DNA from: Flagellimonas sp. MMG031
Lineage (GTDB): Bacteria; Bacteroidota; Bacteroidia; Flavobacteriales; Flavobacteriaceae
DNA: 64,000 nt
NCBI RefSeq assembly: GCF_040112705.1
Contig: NZ_CP157804.1
Location: forward strand, 870,501 to 934,500
Direction: 5' to 3'
The notes beneath the pieces are model-generated. The model saw only the letters and a program-made list of their open reading frames with translations. It made no database searches and was not told where the DNA came from. Each line of letters starts with the position of its first letter. Position 1 is the first letter of the stretch. Shown here one piece after another: positions 40,890 to 49,924 of this stretch. The translations under genes and the position numbers were made by a program.

Positions 40890-43800
40890 TATTCTTCTGT
40901 TAAAATAATGGCGGGAATATCCAATGTTTTGAACATGTCGTTGTATTCTTTCATGCCCGTGCCCACAATGGCGTTCTTTTCATTTTCAAAAGTCTTCCAT
41001 TCGGCCATATTATCCCGGAAAAGCTCTTTTGCACCTTCGGTGACCTTAGGTTCGGCCACATCGATAAACCCTCTCAAATGCATGAAATCGGCATTGAGTT
41101 TACTGCTAAAGTTCACTACATCCTGAAAGGTTTTTTGCTTGGGCTGGATGAGGTTCTCTTCCCAAGTATTGATGCGTTCCAGTAATGCATCTCCTTTCTC
41201 CAATAGCTCTTTGGCCTTTTCATTGTCCTTGAGCAATTTCTTATAGGTGTTAAGTTGACTTTTGGCCGTGCGCATTTGGTTCACAGCCTTGTGCATGTTA
41301 ACCAAGGTTTCATCGATTCGGGTCAAGTAGGATTGCTGTTCCGCATAGTCTGCAGCTGTAGCCTCGATCAAAGGATCTGGTAATACCTCTGCCTTGGTTT
41401 CCACGGTCTCGTTGCCCATGGTTAGCCGAAGGGTGTAGGTGCCGGGTGCCACACGGGAACTTCCATATCCATCAAACCCAAACACATTCTCAATGGCAGG
41501 GGAGGGTTCGCGGTAAAAATCCCAAGTAAACCGATTGTATCCCTTGGCCGAAGGCAGCACCTTCGGTTTGGAGGGTCCACCTGCCCAACTCTTGAAATCT
41601 TTTGGCGCTTGGTTGGTGAAGGTTCGTATCACCTTTCCACCAGAAAGTACCTCTAGCTTCAGTTCGGTGGAATCCAATTTTTTCGGTAAATAATAATCGA
41701 AAGTGACGCCGGATTTTGGATTTTGTCCCAATCCTGATACAAATTCATCGGAACTGCCATTAAAAATTCGGTAGGATGGTTTCGGAGTTACCATTTGAAG
41801 CGAATTCGCCCTGCTCAAGCTATGCTGAATCGCGCCCAAATCATCCAAAATCCAGAAAGACCTTCCTGCCGTAGCCGCTACCAAATCATTATCCTGAATA
41901 ATCAAGTCGTTGATGGGGACCACGGGCAAATTCAATTGCAAGCGTTGCCAATGTTGCCCATCATCCAAAGAAACATATAGTCCGGTTTCGGTACCGGCAT
42001 ACAACAGTCCTTTTTGCTTTTTATCCTCACGTACTACACGGGCAAAAGTATGTTCGCCATCAATACCATTGGTAATTTTAGTCCACGTTTGGCCGTAATC
42101 CGATGTTTTATAGATATAGGTGTCCAAATCCATGAACTTGTAGCGCATTAAGGTGATGTAGGCCGTAGCTGGATCGTGCGGAGATACCTCTATGCTGTTG
42201 ATGATTCCTTCCTTGGTATTGGGAGGGGTAATGTTTTCCCAGCTCTGGCCTCCATTTTTGGTGATGTGGACCAATCCATCGTCAGTACCTGCATAAAGCA
42301 CTCCTTGTTCATGGGGAGACTCCACCAAGTACATGATGGTGTTGTAGTTTTCCCCTCCAGCCGCTTCGTTGGTATATGGACCACTTCCCGGTCCTTGTTT
42401 CTCAATTTCGTTTCTGGTAAGGTCTGGACTGATCACATCCCAACTGTAACCGCCGTCGGTGGTTCGGAACACCACATTTCCGGCATGGTAAATGGTGTTG
42501 CGGTCGTGTGGTGAACTAATGATGGGCGCATTCCAATTGTAACGGAACTTAAAGTCCTTTGGAATGTTTCCCAGACCCAATTCTGGGTATTCCTTAATGG
42601 GTTTGGCTTCACGGGAGGCTTTCACCCATTTTTCTATGATTCCTTGATAGCATCCGCCAAAAATCACTTCTGGATTGTCTGGGTCAAAGGCCAAATAGGC
42701 GCTCTCGCAGCCAGCAACAGCATACCAATCCTTCCAATCAATACCGCCATCCCTAGTACGGCTGGCAATGGCTACGGATGTATTGTCCTGCTGTCCTCCG
42801 TACACATTGTAGGGGACTAGATTGTCCGTGATGACCCGGTAGAATTGTGCCGTGGGCTGATTTTGTTGTGAACTCCAGCTAATTCCTCCGTTGTTGGATA
42901 CATTGGCGCCACCATCGTTGGAATTGATCATGATCTGATTGTTCTTCGGATGAATCCAGAGGTCATGGTTATCGCCATGGGGCGTTGGAACAGGCGTGAA
43001 GGTCTTTCCGCCATCAATGGACTTGGTGACAGGTGCATTCAAAACGTACACGATATTTTCGTCTTGGGTATCGGCAAAGATTTCCATGTAGTACCAAGAT
43101 CGTGCAATATTGATTCGATCTTTGTTGGTCTGTTTCCATGTTTTTCCAGCATCCATGCTTTTATACACACCTCCTTTTTCGCCTTCGGCCTCAATTACGG
43201 CGTAGACCACATCGGCATTTGCCCTGGATACGGAAATGCCCGATTTACCGAATTCTTTGGGAAGACCTTTTTCCATTTTGTCCCAAGTGGTTCCTCCATC
43301 GGCAGATTTATAAAGCCCTGAATTGGCTCCTCCTGAGGTAATGGTCCATGGCGTTCGTTCGTGTTGCCACATGGCTGCGTACAGAATAAGGGGGTTGCTC
43401 ATGTCCATGCTCAAGGATGATGCTCCAGTGATAGTGTCCACGTACAGCACTTTTTCCCAAGATTGTCCTCCATTGGTAGAGCGGTAGATGCCTCTATCTT
43501 CGGAAGGGCCGTATTGAGCACCCTGGGCAGCAACGAAGAGAATATCAGGATTGGTAGGGTGGATGATGACATCTGAGATATGGCGCGTAAAGTCCAGACC
43601 TATGTGTTTCCAAGTTTTCCCGGCATCGGTGGATTTGTAAACGCCATCGCCCATCGAGGTCATAACGCCTCGAGCTGCATGCTCGCCCATGCCGACGACC
43701 ACGATATTAGGGTTGCTTTCGGATACGGCGATATCACCAACGGTCCCCGTTTTCAGGAATCCGTCGGAAACATTTTTCCAGGTAATGCCATCGTCCGTAG

Positions 43801-44041
43801 TTTTCCAGATGCCACCACCAGTAGTTCCCATATAATAGGTGTGGGGTTGCCCTACAACCCCTGCGGAGGCAACGCTACGCCCTCCACGGAAGGGGCCAAT
43901 GTTTCGCCACTTTAATCCAGGGAAAAGGGAGTCGTTAACAACGATGGAGGGTTGATCAGATTTTTTGTTTCTGCGTTGTGCATCCACAGGATGGAATGCC
44001 ATAAGCATGGCACAAACTAAAAGTAAAGATTTTGATTTCAC
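40889..44041 (-). CDS. Large secreted protein with sortilin/BNR-type beta-propeller repeats
   Basis: A 1050-residue protein with a signal peptide (cut after PVDAQ). Many repeats of the form [23 protein letters not shown] or [12 protein letters not shown] (the Asp-box, S/T-x-D-x-G-x-T/S-W) build one or two propellers from about residue 50 to 750. The C-terminal 250 residues hold an immunoglobulin-like strand region ([23 protein letters not shown]) and a helical end. Such proteins are often named glycosyl hydrolase, but no catalytic motif is clear. It is probably in the periplasm or on the cell surface. Confidence 0.85.
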   Translation of the reverse strand: MKSKSLLLVCAMLMAFHPVDAQRRNKKSDQPSIVVNDSLFPGLKWRNIGPFRGGRSVASAGVVGQPHTYYMGTTGGGIWKTTDDGITWKNVSDGFLKTGTVGDIAVSESNPNIVVVGMGEHAARGVMTSMGDGVYKSTDAGKTWKHIGLDFTRHISDVIIHPTNPDILFVAAQGAQYGPSEDRGIYRSTNGGQSWEKVLYVDTITGASSLSMDMSNPLILYAAMWQHERTPWTITSGGANSGLYKSADGGTTWDKMEKGLPKEFGKSGISVSRANADVVYAVIEAEGEKGGVYKSMDAGKTWKQTNKDRINIARSWYYMEIFADTQDENIVYVLNAPVTKSIDGGKTFTPVPTPHGDNHDLWIHPKNNQIMINSNDGGANVSNNGGISWSSQQNQPTAQFYRVITDNLVPYNVYGGQQDNTSVAIASRTRDGGIDWKDWYAVAGCESAYLAFDPDNPEVIFGGCYQGIIEKWVKASREAKPIKEYPELGLGNIPKDFKFRYNWNAPIISSPHDRNTIYHAGNVVFRTTDGGYSWDVISPDLTRNEIEKQGPGSGPYTNEAAGGENYNTIMYLVESPHEQGVLYAGTDDGLVHITKNGGQSWENITPPNTKEGIINSIEVSPHDPATAYITLMRYKFMDLDTYIYKTSDYGQTWTKITNGIDGEHTFARVVREDKKQKGLLYAGTETGLYVSLDDGQHWQRLQLNLPVVPINDLIIQDNDLVAATAGRSFWILDDLGAIQHSLSRANSLQMVTPKPSYRIFNGSSDEFVSGLGQNPKSGVTFDYYLPKKLDSTELKLEVLSGGKVIRTFTNQAPKDFKSWAGGPSKPKVLPSAKGYNRFTWDFYREPSPAIENVFGFDGYGSSRVAPGTYTLRLTMGNETVETKAEVLPDPLIEATAADYAEQQSYLTRIDETLVNMHKAVNQMRTAKSQLNTYKKLLKDNEKAKELLEKGDALLERINTWEENLIQPKQKTFQDVVNFSSKLNADFMHLRGFIDVAEPKVTEGAKELFRDNMAEWKTFENEKNAIVGTGMKEYNDMFKTLDIPAIILTEE

Positions 44042-44103
44042 AGGAGTGTTGGTTTAGTTAGTCCGTTAAAGATACTAATTCAACCGTTTCCCGTGAAACC
44101 AAA

Positions 44104-44595
44104 TCACTTTACCCTTTCGTATGCAAAAAGGATTTCCTCCGAATTTCCATTTTCTTCAATGAGCACCCAAACATTCATTTGGTCGTCGCTTATTTTTTCC
44201 ATGGTCAGTCCTTCAAAGAAAACTTTGTTCGGCTCTAGTTTTACCAATCTAAAGTCAATGGTTTCGTCCCGTTCTTCCCAACCCATCAGATTGCCATCAA
44301 AATGCTTGAGCTGAAGTATGAGGGAATCGTCCAATTGCTGGATATGGCCCGATTCGTAGTAGGAAACCATGCCATCGTTTACCAATCGGAACACAAACAT
44401 CATGGAATTGCCCAAAGGGGCACTCCAGATTTCCTCTGCGGTACCACCAAAAGCTTCTCCTTGCCAATGACCTGCTATCCAAGCGACATCCGACAGGTTG
44501 GCCAGGGGAGATGCTTGTCCTTCGGACAATTGTAGCGTTTCTTGGGCAGAAACAAGTCCGACAGTAAAGAGAAAAAGTAAGACAGTTGCTTTCAT
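44104..44595 (-). CDS. DUF6265 family secreted protein
   Basis: A 163-residue protein with a signal peptide (VSAQ). The domain starts LSDVAWIAGHWQGEAFGGTAEEIWSAPLG and ends IEENGNSEEILFAYERV, matching DUF6265. It looks like a lipocalin-style barrel. The function is unknown. ATG 44595 is chosen, since a frame from 44661 would overlap the SIMPL gene and lack a signal at its start. It is just downstream of the SIMPL gene. Confidence 0.82.
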   Translation of the reverse strand: MKATVLLFLFTVGLVSAQETLQLSEGQASPLANLSDVAWIAGHWQGEAFGGTAEEIWSAPLGNSMMFVFRLVNDGMVSYYESGHIQQLDDSLILQLKHFDGNLMGWEERDETIDFRLVKLEPNKVFFEGLTMEKISDDQMNVWVLIEENGNSEEILFAYERVK

Positions 44596-44629
44596 ATAGG
44601 TTTTGGTTCGAATGATACGACCCTGTTCG

Positions 44630-45328
44630 CTAATTGGACAGGGCAAATTTGACGTTGACATTGGTTTCTACCCGAATTTTTTCAAAATCAAGGTCCAATG
44701 GTTGTGCGCTGCCCATATCTGCAGACACGGCCTTCATTTCCATCATGGGTGCTTGGTTGTACCTTGGATAATATTGCGAATTGTCCACAATATGAATGGC
44801 CGCTCCCACTTTTTGACCTAAGGGCTTCGTAAGTGCTTCGGCCTTTTGAATGGCTTTTTTTACGGCCCTTGTTTTGAGCTCCAATTCGAGTTCGTCCATT
44901 TTAGAATATTCTGTTTTTTCGATGCTAGTGTTGGCAATTTCCAGTTGTTCCAAGGTCATCATCACATCGCCCAATTGCTTGCCCGAATAGACCAATAGGG
45001 AATATTGCTTGCTTTTGAGCACCTCTTTTTGCCGTAAAAAATATTTTTTAAAGTTGCTGCTAGCATCTTTGATCACCAATTGTTTCTCTAGGTCAATTCC
45101 CATAGCCTTGAAGCGCTGTGCCATTTGATTTTCCTGCTCTTCCACGGAAACCCGGCCTTTGGTATCCTTTTCTTGGATAAAAATGTTGAGGTAAATCTTG
45201 TCCGGAGTGACCATGGTGTCCACCTGTGCTTGGGTCTCCAGATAAGGCGTATTTAAAAAGTTTTTCGATTGGGCAAAAATTGCACCGCTGAACAGCACCG
45301 TAGCTATAAAAAAGATTGTTTTTTTCAT
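44630..45328 (-). CDS. SIMPL domain (DUF541) periplasmic protein
   Basis: A 232-residue protein with signal peptide (FAQS). The SIMPL pattern is seen: VDTMVTPDKIYLNIFIQEKD near the start and KTRAVKKAIQKAEALTKPLGQKVG, then VNVKFAL at the end. These proteins occur in oxidative-stress and envelope contexts in other bacteria. It is followed by the DUF6265 gene after 34 bp. Confidence 0.87.
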   Translation of the reverse strand: MKKTIFFIATVLFSGAIFAQSKNFLNTPYLETQAQVDTMVTPDKIYLNIFIQEKDTKGRVSVEEQENQMAQRFKAMGIDLEKQLVIKDASSNFKKYFLRQKEVLKSKQYSLLVYSGKQLGDVMMTLEQLEIANTSIEKTEYSKMDELELELKTRAVKKAIQKAEALTKPLGQKVGAAIHIVDNSQYYPRYNQAPMMEMKAVSADMGSAQPLDLDFEKIRVETNVNVKFALSN

Positions 45329-45451
45329 GATGTAGTTTTATTAAAGGTAAATACTTCCCCCTTATGTTCAAAACCTGTGCCGTGTTCCATTTTGAAATGG
45401 AGCAGCTCAAATTATCTGGCTTAACTCGATTAACTTGAGTACATTGTGGAT

Positions 45452-46597
45452 ATGAAATTTATTTTGGCACCCGATAAATATAAAGGCTCACTTACAGGAC
45501 GCGAATTTTGTGAAACCGTTGCCCGTGGCATTGTAAAAGTTTTTCCAAATGCAGAATTGATACATCGGCCTTTGGCCGATGGTGGGGACGGTACCATTGA
45601 TGTGGTTGGGGATTATTTGAACGCATCAAAAGTTACTGTAACCGTAAAGGACCCGCTTTTTCGAAACACTGACTCGCATTACTTGCTGTCGGAGGATAAA
45701 CAGACGGCTTTTATTGAAATGTCGGAAGCATCAGGTTATAAGCTGCTTCAAAAGCAGGAAATGAACTGTATGGAAACCACCTCTTATGGCACGGGTGAAC
45801 TCATTTTGGATGCTTTGGAAAAGGGAGCACGGAACATTGTGCTGGGGATAGGCGGCAGTGCTACCAACGATGGCGGTATGGGTATGGCCAAGGCACTTGG
45901 ATATGTATTCTTGGATGTCAACGGAAATGAACTGGAACCCGTTGGGAAAAATTTAGGAAAGGTCAAGGAGATCCAAAAAAGTCAGGTGAATTCCAAGTTG
46001 TGGGACGCCAAGATTCAAGTGGCTTGCGATGTGAACAATCCTTTTTATGGAGAAAACGGTGCTGCCAAGGTGTACGGAGCGCAAAAAGGAGCATCTGAGG
46101 AAGAAATTGTGTTATTGGACAAGGGACTACAAGGCTTTGCCAAAGTGCTACAGTCCACTTTTGGGGTTGATGTGCAACAAATCGCGGGCGCTGGAGCCGC
46201 CGGCGGACTTGGCGGAGGAGCTGTGGTTTTTTTGAATGCAGAGCTGGCCTCTGGGGTTGATTTGGTCATGGAACTCGCCCATTTTGATGCCTTTTTGCAA
46301 GGTGCGGATTGGGTGATTACGGGCGAGGGACAGTTGGATGGACAAACGCTTTCCGGAAAAACCATCAACGGTGTGGTTCGCTCAGCCAAAAAATATGATA
46401 TCCCAGTTGCAGCATTTTGTGGGTCGGTGGATATTTCAATTGAAGCGATGCAGGATATGGGGTTGGATTATGCAGTTTCCATTCTCAATCAAATAGGAAA
46501 TTTGGAAGATGCCAAAGCCAAAACCATTGAAAACTTGGAACTGGCCAGTTATAATTTTGCCAACTTATGGTGTCTTGGAAAAGGTCAGCCCAAATAA
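45452..46597 (+). CDS. Glycerate kinase (GlxK/GarK type)
   Basis: A 381-residue enzyme, MKFILAPDKYKGSLTG, with ADGGDGTIDV, GIGGSATNDGGMGMA, and GAGAAGGLGGG as family signatures. It phosphorylates D-glycerate, making 2-phosphoglycerate. ATG 45452 starts directly at the conserved strand. The 3' end overlaps the convergent acetyltransferase gene by 13 bp. Confidence 0.93.
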   Translation: MKFILAPDKYKGSLTGREFCETVARGIVKVFPNAELIHRPLADGGDGTIDVVGDYLNASKVTVTVKDPLFRNTDSHYLLSEDKQTAFIEMSEASGYKLLQKQEMNCMETTSYGTGELILDALEKGARNIVLGIGGSATNDGGMGMAKALGYVFLDVNGNELEPVGKNLGKVKEIQKSQVNSKLWDAKIQVACDVNNPFYGENGAAKVYGAQKGASEEEIVLLDKGLQGFAKVLQSTFGVDVQQIAGAGAAGGLGGGAVVFLNAELASGVDLVMELAHFDAFLQGADWVITGEGQLDGQTLSGKTINGVVRSAKKYDIPVAAFCGSVDISIEAMQDMGLDYAVSILNQIGNLEDAKAKTIENLELASYNFANLWCLGKGQPK

Positions 46598-47187
46598 CTT
46601 TTGCCCATTTTGAATTCCAACGAAGTTTTGACCGTTTTCCATTCGGTGTTCAAAATGGAATAGACCACCGTATCCCGCATATTGCCGTGTTCATCCACCC
46701 GATGGTTGCGTAAAATGCCATCTTGTTTGGCTCCTAAACGCAAAATGGCGTTTCGGGATGGGTGATTGTGAAAATGGGTACGGAACTCCACGGCAATGCA
46801 GTTTAAATTTTCAAAAGCATATTTGAGCAACAGGTATTTGCACTCGGTGTTGATGCCTGTACGCTGCACTTTCTTGGCATACCACGTAGCGCCGATTTCC
46901 AATCGTTTGTTTTTTGCATCCACATTCAAATAACGGGTGCTCCCCACAATGGAATTGGTTTTTTTGTTGATGATGGCAAAGGGCAGTGCGTTGCCCTCGG
47001 CTTGTTGTGCCAAGGCCGTGTCCAGATAGGAGTCCATGGTCTTGGGAGATGGGACTGTGGTGTACCAAAGTTCCCAAAGCTTGCCGTCGGATGCAGCGAA
47101 GACCAGATCCACTTTTTGTGATTTCTGAAGCGGAACGAGCTTTACCGATTCGCCTTCCAATTGTATGGGACGTAGCCAAGGGTCCAT
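46585..47187 (-). CDS. GNAT family N-acetyltransferase (RimJ/RimL type)
   Basis: A 200-residue acetyltransferase. The acetyl-CoA region is seen around EIGATWYAKKVQRTGINTECKYLLLKYAFENL and the C-terminal strand LRLGAKQDGILRNHRVDEHGNMRDTVVYSIL. It is closest in style to the RimL-like ribosomal or small-molecule acetylases. The 3' end overlaps glycerate kinase tail to tail. Confidence 0.87.
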   Translation of the reverse strand: MDPWLRPIQLEGESVKLVPLQKSQKVDLVFAASDGKLWELWYTTVPSPKTMDSYLDTALAQQAEGNALPFAIINKKTNSIVGSTRYLNVDAKNKRLEIGATWYAKKVQRTGINTECKYLLLKYAFENLNCIAVEFRTHFHNHPSRNAILRLGAKQDGILRNHRVDEHGNMRDTVVYSILNTEWKTVKTSLEFKMGKSYLG

Positions 47188-47242
47188 AGGTTGAATTTAA
47201 GGTCCAAATATAAGTCTTAATCCGGCGATTTGAACAAAGAAA

Positions 47243-47265
47243 AAGCCAGGGAAAATCCCTGGCTT
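47243..47265 (-). terminator. Terminator after the secreted protein gene
   Basis: The perfect 9-bp stem AAGCCAGGG / CCCTGGCTT is followed (minus strand) by TTTTC, 30 bp past the stop of the gene at 47296. Confidence 0.7.
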
Positions 47266-47295
47266 CTCATCAATCAAAAAACGAAATTATATCAA

Positions 47296-47766
47296 CTATT
47301 TCGATTCAAATTCCTCAATGATAAAGAAGTTTTTACTCTTCTTATCTACGAGGTAATTGCTTTCCAATACATCATAGTGCATTGTTTTATCGTCTACATT
47401 GATATCAAATCCTTTCTCGGTCTGGACTACATCAAAATCATTGTTTACGGTACCCTTGTATTTCAGCACCATATAATCGTCGTAGTTCGGGTCGGAATCG
47501 CTATCAATGGCTACCAATTTGGTAACAAATGGTGATGATAGTTTTCGGTCTTGATTGACCATTCCTCTATCCTTACTGTTCAATTCCATACCGTACTTCC
47601 TTCGTTCCATCACTTTTACGCTGTATTCCTTTTCTACACCGTCTTCAGAAACGGTAAAGGTCTTCATTTGCGTAGTTGCTTTCATGACTCCGGAATTTTG
47701 GCTTTGTCCATATCCCGCAAATGCGGTCAAGGTCGCGAATGATAGTATAGTGAGTATCTTTTTCAT
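47296..47766 (-). CDS. Hypothetical secreted protein
   Basis: A 156-residue protein with a signal peptide (FAGYGQS). The mature part is beta-rich and charged (FTVSEDGVEKEYSVKVMERRKYGM, VVQTEKGFDINVDDKTMHYDVL). No known family is recognised. It is monocistronic, with a terminator at 47243-47265, and the Dps gene lies just upstream on the same strand. Confidence 0.65.
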   Translation of the reverse strand: MKKILTILSFATLTAFAGYGQSQNSGVMKATTQMKTFTVSEDGVEKEYSVKVMERRKYGMELNSKDRGMVNQDRKLSSPFVTKLVAIDSDSDPNYDDYMVLKYKGTVNNDFDVVQTEKGFDINVDDKTMHYDVLESNYLVDKKSKNFFIIEEFESK

Positions 47767-47819
47767 AGTATTGTTTTTAGTGATTAATAAATCAGTTCTT
47801 CGGCAAAAATGTTCGTTTC

Positions 47820-48314
47820 TTACTTTAGGTAGGAAGTGAACATCCAGTGTCTCTTCTCCAGCTCGGTCATAAATTCTATCATCATGTTTTCAGTAACAAC
47901 ATCTCCGGTCTCCAGTGATGCATTTACGGCATCCAACATGTTGTCGTGGAGAATTTCGTAATCGTTGAGTACTTCCCGTACCATTTCCAAAGCGGAGAAG
48001 TTTTTATCTTTTTCCTCAATTTTGGAGAGCTCCATGGTTTTTTTCATGGTAAAGTTGGTTTTTACGCCAAACACTCGGATTCTTTCCGCTACGATGTCAA
48101 TATTTTCCTTTACGGTATTGTATTCATTTTCGAATTCTTCGTGGAGTTCAAAGAAATCTGGTCCTTCGATGTTCCAGTGAAAATTTCTAAGCTTATTATA
48201 AAATACCTGGTAATTGGCCAGCAGCGTATTGAGGCTGACTACAATTTCTGCGGTCTCCAAATAGGTGAATCCTAATTTTTTAAATGTCTTATTCTGTGCT
48301 TTAATAGTTTCCAT
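47820..48314 (-). CDS. dps: Dps family ferritin-like protein
   Basis: A 164-residue DNA-protection/iron-storage protein. The ferroxidase residues fall in KLRNFHWNIEGPDFFELHEEFENEYN, the Dps signature, and HWMFTSYLK ends the protein. It forms a 12-mer that oxidises ferrous iron with peroxide. It is a single gene, probably induced by oxidative stress or starvation. Confidence 0.93.
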   Translation of the reverse strand: METIKAQNKTFKKLGFTYLETAEIVVSLNTLLANYQVFYNKLRNFHWNIEGPDFFELHEEFENEYNTVKENIDIVAERIRVFGVKTNFTMKKTMELSKIEEKDKNFSALEMVREVLNDYEILHDNMLDAVNASLETGDVVTENMMIEFMTELEKRHWMFTSYLK

Positions 48315-48530
48315 ATAATAGGTTTTTGATTTATTTACTACTAAAGTACAGGAAGAGGGACGCTGGGATTGATGGGAATGATGTAATTCTTGATGCTATT
48401 GGTGTTTGGATGCCAAAAAGGCACAAAAAGTCCCATTTTAAGGGCAATATGCGCTATTTTCAATGTTGTTTCACACTTGTGAAGCTGAGTGCAATAACAA
48501 GGTAATCAAGCATTTAACAAAAATTAACGA

Positions 48531-48779
48531 TTATTTGGAGTGGTTAGGGTCGAGTGAGCTTTGCTGCTCGTCGATAATGAAGCCTTTCCGTAGCGATAGA
48601 TATACATCGGATGAAATGTCGGTTACATATTCCTTTTCTCCATTAAAGACTTTTTGGGGCTCCATATTTACAGGGTCGTGTTCCTGAACGTAGATGGTAT
48701 CCAGTTTGTCGTATAGTTTCTTTCCTAAACTAAACCGTTTGATCACGGTGTATTTGTTAATACTTCGTATGGGCATCAC
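48531..48779 (-). CDS. Small hypothetical protein
   Basis: A frame of 82 residues, mostly beta- and charge-rich (KRFSLGKKLYDKLDTIYVQEHDPVNM). Codon use resembles the neighbouring genes, and the region is otherwise empty, but I recognise no family. Start is ATG 48779 or 48776. Confidence 0.45.
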   Translation of the reverse strand: MMPIRSINKYTVIKRFSLGKKLYDKLDTIYVQEHDPVNMEPQKVFNGEKEYVTDISSDVYLSLRKGFIIDEQQSSLDPNHSK

Positions 48780-48909
48780 TAAGTGGTTTTGGTCATTTAG
48801 TTAGACACCGATTTGTATGTCAAGTCACTTTTAAATAGGTATAATTACTTACATACGTTTACAAACGAAAACAAATAATTACAAGCCAAATGATGTGTTG
48901 AAGTGGCTC

Positions 48910-48917
48910 TAAGTTTG
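48910..48917 (+). promoter_or_regulatory. -7 box of the ssb gene
   Basis: TAAGTTTG fits TAnnTTTG. It is 55 bp before the ssb ATG, giving a leader of about 50 bases. Confidence 0.5.
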
Positions 48918-48972
48918 CCTCGTCGGACCAAGGAAGTTCGATGAATACGTGTTAAACTTAAATCTTACTATT

Positions 48973-49305
48973 ATGAATTCACTTAGAAACAAAGTTCAGT
49001 TGATCGGTAATTTGGGAAACGACCCTGAAATCATCACTCTTGAAAATGGCACCAAATTGGCCAAGTTTTCCATCGCCACCAATGAAACCTATAAAAACGC
49101 CAAAGGGGAAAAAGTAACCGATACCCAATGGCACAACATCGTCGCGTGGGGCAAATTGGCCGAGATTGCCGAAGAATTCCTCTCCAAGGGTAAGGAAATT
49201 ATGGTAGAGGGTAAGCTCGTGAATCGCTCCTACGAAACCAACGAGGGTGAAAAAAGATATATCACCGAGATCAAATGCAATGAATTATTAATGTTGGGCA
49301 AGTAA
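48973..49305 (+). CDS. ssb: Single-stranded DNA-binding protein
   Basis: A 110-residue OB-fold protein: NKVQLIGNLGNDPEI, KFSIATNE, TQWHNIVAWGKLAEIAEEFLSKG, and the VEGKL strand. It lacks the usual acidic C-terminal tail (it ends LLMLGK), so it is a short, accessory SSB and not the main replication protein. ATG 48973 (MNSLRNKVQ) is chosen over 48949, which would begin in a leader. Confidence 0.92.
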   Translation: MNSLRNKVQLIGNLGNDPEIITLENGTKLAKFSIATNETYKNAKGEKVTDTQWHNIVAWGKLAEIAEEFLSKGKEIMVEGKLVNRSYETNEGEKRYITEIKCNELLMLGK

Positions 49306-49327
49306 GCCTTTCAATCCAATATGGACT

Positions 49328-49353
49328 AAAGGGGTGTAACAGCCCCTTTTTTT
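49328..49353 (+). terminator. Terminator after ssb
   Basis: The 7-bp stem AAAGGGG / CCCCTTT has an 8-base loop and is followed by more T residues. Confidence 0.7.
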
Positions 49354-49447
49354 GTTTCCGAGGTAGGGAAAAAGCTTTTTTGGTTGTTATATGACCAAAC
49401 GCCAGAACTGCAGTAGATGAAAAACGTATCCATTAACATCAAGAAAG

Positions 49448-49852
49448 ATGAGATTACAAATTTACATTGCGATATGGTTTACCTTAGGTTTGGCGACCGC
49501 AAGTATGGCTCAACATAATGGCCTGTCCTTTTATAAAGAATTGGCCCGAAAAGATGCCCATCGCGAACAAACGGTTGCTTTTTCGAATATAGAGGACGAA
49601 AAGGATTTTTGGAAGGACCAAATTCTATTTGAAAATGATTTAAAGGTCCAAAATGTCCCAGCATATCAGGTTTACATGAATGAAAAAAGAATGGCATATT
49701 CCGAACATGCCGAAAAATGTAAAAACGACTGTATGCATAGCGACCTTTATTATAAGCAAGCGGGATTTTATTTTATTTATTCGGACGATACCATATACTC
49801 CAAAGAAGCAGTGGGGACTGTAGTCCAAGTAGCTTCACCACGCATATTTTGA
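49448..49852 (+). CDS. Hypothetical secreted protein
   Basis: A 134-residue protein with a signal peptide (SMAQ). The mature part contains FSNIEDEKDFWKDQILFEND and two Cys in EKCKNDCMHS, perhaps a disulfide. No known family is recognised. It is monocistronic between two hairpin terminators. Confidence 0.65.
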   Translation: MRLQIYIAIWFTLGLATASMAQHNGLSFYKELARKDAHREQTVAFSNIEDEKDFWKDQILFENDLKVQNVPAYQVYMNEKRMAYSEHAEKCKNDCMHSDLYYKQAGFYFIYSDDTIYSKEAVGTVVQVASPRIF

Positions 49853-49876
49853 ATGTGTTTTAGTTAGTTAGTCAAA

Positions 49877-49905
49877 AAAAGGTGCCCGATCGGGCACCTT
49901 TTTTA
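49877..49905. terminator. Bidirectional terminator
   Basis: The fully self-complementary GGTGCCCGATCGGGCACC is flanked by A and T tracts. It ends both the secreted-protein gene and the convergent M28 peptidase gene. Confidence 0.85.
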
Positions 49906-49924
49906 TATCGGGTTTGGTATGGAC

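Noticed and set aside
40889..44041. Naming the large BNR-repeat protein a glycosyl hydrolase
   Set aside because: Asp-box repeats give a propeller fold, but no catalytic residues can be identified, so only the fold is stated.
48469..48482. TTCACA-CT-TGTGAA inverted repeat upstream of Dps
   Set aside because: It is about 150 bp from the gene, the arms are in the opposite order to a Crp site, and no promoter box is at a meaningful distance.
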